This document shows, piece by piece, positions 1 through 4,474 of a stretch of 6,999 nt of DNA. This stretch comes from Burkholderiaceae bacterium. GTDB lineage: Bacteria; Pseudomonadota; Gammaproteobacteria; Burkholderiales; Burkholderiaceae_C. The position numbers were made by a program, and so were the translations under genes. A model generated the notes under the pieces. It had not been told where the DNA came from, did no database searches, and saw nothing but the letters and a program-made list of their open reading frames with translations. Every line of letters starts with the position of its first letter. Positions within the stretch are counted from its first letter, which is position 1. Location of the stretch: contig JAFMJA010000147.1 of assembly GCA_017853735.1 (NCBI GenBank), positions 1-6,999 on the forward strand. Direction: 5' to 3'.

Positions 1-1
1 C

Positions 2-70
2 GATGCCGCGCTGCGGCTGCTGGGCAAACACCTGATGGACCAGCACTGGCTGTATGGGTATGAGGCATAA
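2..70 (+). CDS. 3' end of an upstream gene, possibly a GntR/FCD-type regulator
   Basis: An open frame enters from the left edge and ends at a TAA at 68-70, giving the last 22 residues, DAALRLLGKHLMDQHWLYGY followed by EA. The stretch reads as an amphipathic helix with an aromatic tail. The pattern D-A-A-x4-L-x2-H-L resembles the last helix of the FCD ligand-binding domain of GntR-family transcriptional regulators, where the His would be a metal ligand. This is a weak inference from a short fragment, and the product should be treated as unknown. The gene has the same orientation as the ATPase operon and ends 83 bases before atpD, so read-through from its promoter into the operon is possible. 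Confidence 0.4.
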   Translation, partial: DAALRLLGKHLMDQHWLYGYEA

Positions 71-103
71 AGCGCCACGAATGTGATGTAGCGCAGGTCC
101 TTG

Positions 104-113
104 CTTGGCCAAG
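104..113. promoter_or_regulatory. Perfect 10-base palindrome upstream of atpD (possible operator)
   Basis: CTTGGCCAAG is its own reverse complement and lies 40 bases upstream of the atpD start, in the only non-coding gap before the operon. It directly abuts an inverted repeat starting at base 113. A short GC-centred palindrome can arise by chance in GC-rich DNA, so a role as a protein-binding site is only a suggestion. Confidence 0.25.
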
Positions 114-132
114 TGTGTCAGCATGAACACAC
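113..132 (+). promoter_or_regulatory. Inverted repeat / possible mRNA hairpin in the atpD leader
   Basis: GTGTGT at 113-118 is complementary to ACACAC at 127-132 with an 8-base spacer (119-126). In RNA this would give a six-pair stem whose loop contains the ATG of a 12-codon reading frame (start at 123). The stem ends 21 bases before the atpD start. It could act as an operator or as a translation-modulating hairpin. There is no T-run after it, so it is not an intrinsic terminator. Confidence 0.3.
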
Positions 133-161
133 CAGATTTCTGCGGCGCAATGCATGACTGA
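123..161 (+). other. 12-codon upstream reading frame overlapping the atpD start
   Basis: ATG at 123-125 opens a frame encoding MNTPDFCGAMHD that stops at TGA 159-161. It overlaps the atpD start by eight bases (ATGACTGA, 154-161). The atpD start itself has no good Shine-Dalgarno sequence: the preceding bases are GCGGCGCAATGC. Translation of this short frame could therefore deliver ribosomes to atpD by termination-reinitiation. No clear ribosome site precedes the short frame either, so it may be fortuitous. Confidence 0.2.
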
Positions 162-1566
162 ACTTTTTCCTTCCACGCTTGGATGGGTTCCCCAGGGGCG
201 GGTGTCCGCGGTGCGTGGCAATGTGGTGGATGTCCGCTTCCCAATGGGGTTTCTGCCGCCCCTGCGACAGGCCTTGCGGTGTGGCGATACCAACGAGATC
301 GTGCTGGAGGTGCTCAATCATCTGAGCGCAGAACTGGTGCGCACAGTAGCCCTGACTGCGACCCGCGGCATGGTGCGTGAAATGCCCGTGACCGACACCG
401 GGCATGCGCTGGATATCCCGTTGGGCCAGGGCCTGCTCGGCCGCATGCTCAATCTGCTGGGCGAGCCGATCGACGGCCTGGGTGCGCTGGGCGCCATCAC
501 GCGGCTGCCGATTCACCGCCCGCCACTGCCCCTGGCGCAACGCGCCACTGGCAACGAGATCTTTGTCACTGGCATCAAGGTGATTGACCTGCTCGCGCCG
601 CTGGAGCGCGGCGGCAAGGGGGGACTCTTTGGCGGCGCTGGTGTGGGCAAGACGGTGCTGATCACCGAGATGATCCACAACATGGCGGGCCGCTACGCTG
701 GTGTCAGCCTGTTTTGCGGCATCGGCGAGCGCTGCCGCGAGGCTGAAGAGCTCTACCGTGAAATGTCCGCTGCCGGCGTGCTTGAGCAGACGGTGATGCT
801 GTTTGGGCAGATGAACGAGCCGCCCGGCGCGCGCCTGCGCGTCGGCCACGCCGCCTTGACGGTGGCCGAGTATTTCCGTGATGTCGAGCGTCGCGATGTC
901 CTGCTGCTGATCGACAACATCTTTCGCTTTGTGCAGGCGGGCATGGAGGTGTCGGGGCTGATGGGGCGCATTCCCTCGCGCGTGGGCTATCAGTCCACCC
1001 TGGCCAGCGAGCTGGCCGAGCTGGAGGAACGCATCTGCAGCTCGGCCAATGCGGCCATGACCTCGGTGCAGGCGGTGTATGTGCCGGCCGACGATTTGAC
1101 CGACCCCTCGGCCACCCACACGTTTGCCCACCTGTCGGCTTCGATCGTGCTCTCGCGCAAGCGTGCCAGCCAGGGCCTGTACCCGGCGGTCGATCCGCTG
1201 CGCTCGGATTCCAAGATGCTCAACCCGGCAGTGGTGGGTCAGCGCCATTACCGCATTGCGCTGGCAGTGCGGCGCGCCCTGGCCGAATACGAGGAGCTCA
1301 AGGACATCATCTCCATGCTGGGCCTGACCGAGCTGTCGCAGAAAGACCGCGACACGGTCAGCCAGGCGCGCCGGCTCGAGCGCTTCCTGACCCAGCCTTT
1401 TTTCACCACCGAGCAGTTCACCGGCCACGCCGGGCGCATGCTGGAGCTCGAGCAGACGCTGGACGGTTGCGAGCGGATCCTGGCGGGTGAGTTTGCCGAC
1501 CATCCCGAGCGCGCGCTCTACATGATCGGCGCGATCGACGAGGCCGCCGTGCCGGAGCCTGCCTGA
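154..1566 (+). CDS. atpD: N-type ATPase catalytic subunit beta
   Basis: This 470-residue protein is the catalytic subunit of the soluble N1 head, binding and hydrolysing or synthesising ATP at the beta/alpha interfaces on the cytoplasmic side. The N-terminal beta-barrel spans about residues 10-80. The P-loop GGAGVGKT is at 160-167 with K166 and T167. The catalytic Glu-Arg pair is E192-R193 within GERCREAEEL, and the Walker B Asp is D254 in LLLID. The adenine-binding Tyr lies in YPAVDPL (Y343), and the family signature PAVDPLRSDS is at 344-353. The usual DELSEED loop reads TELSQKD at 392-398. The length matches the family (about 460-480). The ATG at 154 gives the expected N-terminus although its ribosome site is poor. 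Being first in the operon is typical of N-ATPases; housekeeping atp operons place atpD near the end. The stop overlaps the atpC start by one base (TGATG). Confidence 0.97.
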   Translation: MTELFPSTLGWVPQGRVSAVRGNVVDVRFPMGFLPPLRQALRCGDTNEIVLEVLNHLSAELVRTVALTATRGMVREMPVTDTGHALDIPLGQGLLGRMLNLLGEPIDGLGALGAITRLPIHRPPLPLAQRATGNEIFVTGIKVIDLLAPLERGGKGGLFGGAGVGKTVLITEMIHNMAGRYAGVSLFCGIGERCREAEELYREMSAAGVLEQTVMLFGQMNEPPGARLRVGHAALTVAEYFRDVERRDVLLLIDNIFRFVQAGMEVSGLMGRIPSRVGYQSTLASELAELEERICSSANAAMTSVQAVYVPADDLTDPSATHTFAHLSASIVLSRKRASQGLYPAVDPLRSDSKMLNPAVVGQRHYRIALAVRRALAEYEELKDIISMLGLTELSQKDRDTVSQARRLERFLTQPFFTTEQFTGHAGRMLELEQTLDGCERILAGEFADHPERALYMIGAIDEAAVPEPA

Positions 1567-1961
1567 TGCAGCTCAAGGTGCTGCTGCCAACTCAGGTGCT
1601 GGTGGATGAGCCAGTGACGCGCGTCGTGGCCGAGGCGCTCAACGGCTCGTTCTGCCTGTTGCCGCGGCATGTGGACTTTGTCAGTGCCCTGGCCTGCGGC
1701 ATTCTGGCTTACACCACAGACCGAGGCGATGAGCGTTTTCTCGCAGTCGACGAAGGTACCTTGGTCAAAGTTGGCCCGCAGGTGCTGGTATCCACCCGTC
1801 AGGCCGTGGCCCATCCCAGCTTGGAGGCCTTGCGCGATACGATCGCAGAACAGTTTCGCCAGCTCGATGAACAGGAACGTCAGTCGCGCAGTGCACTGGC
1901 CCGGCTGGAGGCAGCAGCCCTGCAACACTTTCTTGAGTTGGAGGAGCGGCAGCATGGCTGA
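1566..1961 (+). CDS. atpC: N-type ATPase subunit epsilon
   Basis: This 131-residue epsilon subunit is part of the central shaft, joining gamma to the c-ring and often regulating hydrolysis. The N-terminal beta-sandwich covers about residues 1-85, with GSFCLLPRHVDFVSAL at 27-42 matching the conserved G-x-F-x-x-L-P-x-H segment. The C-terminal 88-130 stretch is a charged, Glu/Gln/Arg-rich helical region. The start shares its A with the atpD stop, with GGAG at 1554-1557 as the ribosome site. Position directly after atpD is shared by housekeeping and N-type operons. Sequence identity to ordinary epsilon appears low, but the motif and context leave little doubt. The end overlaps atpQ by eight bases. 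Confidence 0.93.
   Translation: MQLKVLLPTQVLVDEPVTRVVAEALNGSFCLLPRHVDFVSALACGILAYTTDRGDERFLAVDEGTLVKVGPQVLVSTRQAVAHPSLEALRDTIAEQFRQLDEQERQSRSALARLEAAALQHFLELEERQHG
1940..1946 (+). promoter_or_regulatory. Ribosome binding site of atpQ
   Basis: GGAGGAG lies seven bases before the ATG at 1954, inside the end of atpC. It selects this ATG over upstream in-frame ATGs (from 1669), whose extra residues would be out-of-frame translation of atpC. Confidence 0.75.
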
Positions 1962-2292
1962 GACCGCGCCTCGCGAACAGCCCGCGTCCGTGGCCGCGCT
2001 CGAGGCTGACCGCCTGGGCCAGGCGGTGCAGCGCAAGGCGCAACGAAAACTCAAGGCGCGGCGCGACGCTGACCGCGGCGCTTGGTACTGGTTGGGCATG
2101 TTTGGCCTGGTCGGCTGGTCGGTGGCAGCGCCCACGCTGCTGGGTATCCTGACCGGGCTGTGGCTGGATCGGACCTGGCCCGGTCGCACGTCCTGGACCC
2201 TGACCCTGCTGCTGCTGGGGGTGGTGTTGGGCTGCGCCAATGCCTGGTACTGGGTCAAGCGCGAACAGCGCCAGGAGCCAGCCGATGCGTGA
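1954..2292 (+). CDS. atpQ: N-ATPase AtpQ, AtpI-like membrane protein
   Basis: This is a 112-residue small membrane protein specific to N-ATPase operons and related to AtpI, which in housekeeping operons assists c-ring assembly. Residues 1-42 are hydrophilic and Arg/Lys-rich, likely cytoplasmic. Two membrane segments follow, at about 47-70 and 81-100, joined by the loop WLDRTWPGRTSW. That G-x-W-L-D-x2 hairpin followed by a short polar turn is typical of AtpI-type proteins. The tail KREQRQEPADA is charged. The start at 1954 is chosen by the strong GGAGGAG site and overlaps atpC by eight bases (ATGGCTGA). A role in assembling or stabilising the c-ring is inferred from family membership and position. 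Confidence 0.88.
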   Translation: MAETAPREQPASVAALEADRLGQAVQRKAQRKLKARRDADRGAWYWLGMFGLVGWSVAAPTLLGILTGLWLDRTWPGRTSWTLTLLLLGVVLGCANAWYWVKREQRQEPADA

Positions 2293-2371
2293 AACCATGG
2301 GCCCGGATGCCCCGCGCGTGCTGTGGCCACGGCTGGGGCGAGCGCCTTTGTCCAAGGAGGGTTGCCCATGA
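2285..2371 (+). CDS. 28-codon small frame bridging atpQ and atpR (hypothetical)
   Basis: ATG at 2285 lies within the end of atpQ (overlap ATGCGTGA, 2285-2292). The frame runs 28 codons to TGA at 2369-2371, which overlaps the atpR start (ATGA, 2368-2371). It therefore fills the only sizeable gap in the first half of the operon with no untranslated base. The predicted peptide is basic and Pro-rich (four Arg, one Lys, five Pro), has one Trp and one Cys, and shows no membrane segment or recognised motif. No strong ribosome site precedes it; it would be started by coupling from atpQ. It may be a leader peptide that couples atpQ translation to atpR, a degenerated coding stretch, or chance in stop-poor GC-rich DNA. 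No function is assigned. Confidence 0.3.
   Translation: MRETMGPDAPRVLWPRLGRAPLSKEGCP
2354..2360 (+). promoter_or_regulatory. Ribosome binding site of atpR
   Basis: AAGGAGG ends seven bases before the ATG at 2368. It is the best Shine-Dalgarno in this part of the operon and argues for the 2368 start rather than the in-frame ATG at 2323, which has no such site and would add 15 atypical residues. Confidence 0.8.
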
Positions 2372-2688
2372 AAGAAGTCTTGCTGTGGAGCTGGCCTCTT
2401 GTGGCCGGGCTGGGCCTGGGGCTGCTGTATTTTCTGGGCCTGTGGCTCACCGTGCGCGGTCTGCCTGGGCGGGCAGCGGCGCCGCTGTGGTGGCTGGTCA
2501 GCCTGGCGCTGCGGCTGGCCTTGCTGCTGGGCGGGCTGTACTGGGTGGGCGCCCAGGATTGGCGCCGCCTGCTGCTGGCGCTGGCCGGCATCCTGCTGGC
2601 GCGGTGGGTGCTGACCCGGCGCCTGGGCCGTTTGCCGACCCCACGGCCCGCAGCGCCGGCCCCTTCTGCGCTGGGAGAACACCAATGA
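2368..2688 (+). CDS. atpR: N-ATPase AtpR membrane protein
   Basis: This 106-residue, strongly hydrophobic protein is found only in N-ATPase operons. Three membrane segments can be placed at about 6-28, 38-61 and 66-84, followed by a Pro/Ala-rich soluble tail (90-106). Arginines sit in or at the edge of the segments: R30, R49 in the middle of the second segment, and R79. Buried arginines have been proposed for AtpR as contacts for the ion-binding carboxylates of subunit c during ring assembly; I state this as family-level inference. The start at 2368 is fixed by AAGGAGG; a longer frame from 2323 is less likely. Its stop overlaps the atpB start by four bases (ATGA), indicating coupled translation with the a subunit. 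Confidence 0.87.
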   Translation: MKEVLLWSWPLVAGLGLGLLYFLGLWLTVRGLPGRAAAPLWWLVSLALRLALLLGGLYWVGAQDWRRLLLALAGILLARWVLTRRLGRLPTPRPAAPAPSALGEHQ

Positions 2689-3377
2689 ACCTGGCGCCTG
2701 ACAGCCTGGTGCTCTGGCAGTGGGGCGGCTTCAAGGTCAACCTGACCCTGGCCATGACCTGGGCGGTGATGGCCCTGCTCAGCGTCGGCGCCTGGCTGAT
2801 CACGCGCCGCCTGGGCGACGGCCCGCAGCTGTCGCGCTGGCAGAACCTGCTGGAGGTGCTGGTCCATGGCATGGGCGAGCAAATCCGTGAGCTCAGCCGG
2901 CATGAGCCCGGGCCCTACCTGCCCTTTGTCGGCACCCTGTTCATCTTTGTGGCCAGTTGCAGCCTGCTGTCGGTGCTGCCCGGCTTTGTGCCGCCCACCG
3001 CCTCGCTCTCCACCGCCACTGCCCTGGCCCTGTGCGTGTTTGTCGCAGTGCCGCTGTTTGGCATTGCCGACCAGGGCCTGGGCGCCTACCTGCGGCGCTA
3101 CCTGCGCCCCAATCTGTTCATGCTGCCCTTCAACATCATTGGCGAACTCTCGCGCACCATCTCCCTGGCGGTGCGCCTGTACGGCAACATGATGAGCGGC
3201 ACGGTGATTGTGGCGATCCTGCTGGGCTTCATGCCGTTTTTTGTGCCGGTGCTCATGCGCCTGCTGGGCCTGCTCACCGGCATGATCCAGGCCTATATCT
3301 TCGCGGTGCTGGCCATGGTCTACATCGCCTCGGCCCTGTCGGCCCATGCGCCCGCCCCGGGCCGGGACAGCGGCTAG
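2685..3377 (+). CDS. atpB: N-type ATPase subunit a
   Basis: This 230-residue membrane stator subunit forms the two ion half-channels next to the c-ring. The essential Arg is R164 in SLAVRLYGNM, equivalent to E. coli aR210. The second conserved segment, MIQAYIFAVLAMVYI (200-214), contains Q202, equivalent to E. coli Q252. Other family segments are NLLEVLVHGM at 54-63 and LPFVGTLFIFVASCSLLSVL at 79-98. Five to six hydrophobic helices are visible (about 18-40, 80-100, 108-128, 145-162, 170-195, 198-222). The protein is shorter than the roughly 270-residue E. coli subunit, as is usual for N-type a subunits. The start uses GGGAG (2673-2677) and overlaps the atpR stop. Confidence 0.95.
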   Translation: MNLAPDSLVLWQWGGFKVNLTLAMTWAVMALLSVGAWLITRRLGDGPQLSRWQNLLEVLVHGMGEQIRELSRHEPGPYLPFVGTLFIFVASCSLLSVLPGFVPPTASLSTATALALCVFVAVPLFGIADQGLGAYLRRYLRPNLFMLPFNIIGELSRTISLAVRLYGNMMSGTVIVAILLGFMPFFVPVLMRLLGLLTGMIQAYIFAVLAMVYIASALSAHAPAPGRDSG

Positions 3378-3404
3378 CCAGAACCGAACCACCCACCAGA
3401 CTTC

Positions 3405-3410
3405 AAGGAG
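3405..3410 (+). promoter_or_regulatory. Ribosome binding site and leader of atpE
   Basis: AAGGAG is spaced six bases from the atpE ATG. It ends a 39-base spacer (3378-3416) made mostly of A and C with few G or T. This is the only real intergenic gap inside the operon not filled by an open frame. An unstructured leader with a strong site suits a subunit needed in many copies. Confidence 0.75.
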
Positions 3411-3416
3411 CGACCC

Positions 3417-3695
3417 ATGGACAACATCTCCCTCATCGGCATGGTTTCAATCATCACTGCCGGTCTGACTATTTCGATTGGCTCGATCGGGCCGGCGCTG
3501 GGCGAGGCCCGTGCGGTGGCCCAGGCGCTGGCGTCGATTGCCCAGCAGCCCGACGAGGCCGGCACCATCTCGCGCACCCTGTTTGTCGGCCTGGCCATGA
3601 TCGAGTCCACCGCGATCTACTGTTTTGTGGTGACCATGATCCTGATCTTTGCCAATCCCTTCTGGGACCATGTCATCGCCCAGGCGGGTCGCTGA
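3417..3695 (+). CDS. atpE: N-type ATPase rotor subunit c
   Basis: This 92-residue hairpin protein assembles into the membrane c-ring. Helix 1 spans about residues 5-40, the loop is QQP at 43-45, and helix 2 spans about 50-82. The ion-binding carboxylate is E63 in IESTAIY, with S64, T65 and Y68 matching ligand positions of sodium-binding c subunits. At the position where Ilyobacter tartaricus has Q32, this protein has E30, giving two carboxylates per site. The helix-1 glycine motif is partly replaced (S23, G25, A27, G29). The loop has Gln where most c subunits have Arg. A strong AAGGAG site precedes it, fitting high expression, and the gap to atpF is only three bases. Both sodium and proton coupling have been proposed for N-ATPases; sequence alone does not decide here. 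Confidence 0.96.
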   Translation: MDNISLIGMVSIITAGLTISIGSIGPALGEARAVAQALASIAQQPDEAGTISRTLFVGLAMIESTAIYCFVVTMILIFANPFWDHVIAQAGR

Positions 3696-3698
3696 GCC

Positions 3699-4472
3699 AT
3701 GCGAATCGATTGGTTCACCGTCCTGGCCCAGGCGGTCAATTTCCTGATCCTGGTCTACCTGCTGCGCCGCTTTCTCTACCGGCCGGTGCAGCAGGCGATG
3801 GCGCGGCGCGAGGCGCGCATCCAGCAGCAGCTGCAGCAGGCCCAGGCGCGCGAGCAGCAAGCCGAGCAGGAGGCACTGCGCCTGCGCGCACAGACCGATG
3901 CGCTGGCGCAGCACAAGGAGCAACTGCTGCAACAGGCGGTGCAGGAGGTGCAGGCGCAGCGGCAGGTCATGCTGGAGGATGCGCGCCAGGAGGTGCAGGC
4001 CACCCGCGAGGCCTGGCTGCTGCAGATCGAGCGTGAGCGGCCCGAGTTCATGCGCCAGTTTCGCAGCCGGGCAGCCCAGGCGACGCTGCAGGTCGCACGC
4101 CGCCTGCTGAGTGACCTGGCCAACGCCGATCTTGAACAGCAGCTGATCAAAACCTTCATCAAGCAGCTGGAGGAAATCGACCACGACCTGCTGCAGGCCC
4201 TGCGCAAAAGCGCGCACAAGGCCCAGCGCATCGAGGTGATGACTTCCTTCGAGGCCGATGCCGACACCCGGGCCCGCCTCAAGCGCGCGGTCCAGCACCA
4301 TCTGCTCGAGGGCAAGGAGCGGGAGATCGAATTCCGTCATACAGAGCAGCTGATTTGCGGCATCGAAGTCGATGTCGATGGCCGCAGGGTGGGCTGGACC
4401 ATGGCGCAGTCACTGCGAACGCTGGAAGACGAGCTGGGCCGTGCGCTCAGCCCCAACCCGGAGCAAGCCTGA
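3699..4472 (+). CDS. atpF: N-type ATPase subunit b with delta-like C-terminal domain
   Basis: This 257-residue peripheral-stalk protein is about 100 residues longer than a normal b subunit. It has a short N-terminus, one membrane helix (about 8-28), then the characteristic F-x-x-R-P-V (25-30). A long Gln/Glu/Arg/Ala-rich coiled coil follows (about 31-150), continuing into a helical region. Residues 178-250 resemble the C-terminal part of delta: an alpha/beta stretch IEVMTSFEADADTRARL, then LICGIEVDVDGRRVGWTM and LRTLEDELGRAL. This corresponds to the delta pattern LIGGIxVxxGxxxxDxSxxxxLxxL. No separate atpH exists in the operon, so this domain probably contacts the alpha-subunit N-termini in place of delta (inference). 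The start lies three bases after the atpE stop with only a weak ribosome site, implying coupled translation. Confidence 0.93.
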   Translation: MRIDWFTVLAQAVNFLILVYLLRRFLYRPVQQAMARREARIQQQLQQAQAREQQAEQEALRLRAQTDALAQHKEQLLQQAVQEVQAQRQVMLEDARQEVQATREAWLLQIERERPEFMRQFRSRAAQATLQVARRLLSDLANADLEQQLIKTFIKQLEEIDHDLLQALRKSAHKAQRIEVMTSFEADADTRARLKRAVQHHLLEGKEREIEFRHTEQLICGIEVDVDGRRVGWTMAQSLRTLEDELGRALSPNPEQA

Positions 4473-4474
4473 TC

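Noticed and set aside
71..153. Sigma-70 or sigma-54 promoter before atpD
   Set aside because: TTGCTT at 101-106 has no acceptable -10 box at 16-18 bases, and the GG/GC spacing around 107-122 does not fit the -24/-12 pattern.
118..1503. 461-codon minus-strand open frame opposite atpD
   Set aside because: It covers almost the whole of a certain gene in antisense, and its His/Gln/Leu-rich composition shows no motif.
1669..1953. Extended N-terminus of atpQ (207-residue version)
   Set aside because: The extra residues are out-of-frame translation of atpC, and a strong ribosome site selects 1954.
1518..3392. 624-codon minus-strand open frame opposite atpC-atpB
   Set aside because: It is antisense to well-identified genes, low in complexity, rich in His/Gln/Arg/Ala, and matches no recognisable protein. 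It is a typical GC-bias shadow.
3820..3870. CAG-rich tract in atpF as a tandem repeat
   Set aside because: It encodes the Gln/Ala-rich coiled coil of subunit b. The repeats are imperfect and in frame, so protein composition explains them.
2957..4036. 359-codon plus-strand frame across atpB, atpE and atpF
   Set aside because: It overlaps three certain genes in another frame, and the product is Gly/Ala/Pro/His-rich without domains.
4355..4474. Extended N-terminus of atpA
   Set aside because: The added 40 residues lie inside atpF in another frame. The ATG at 4475 has a GGAG site and gives the normal alpha N-terminus.
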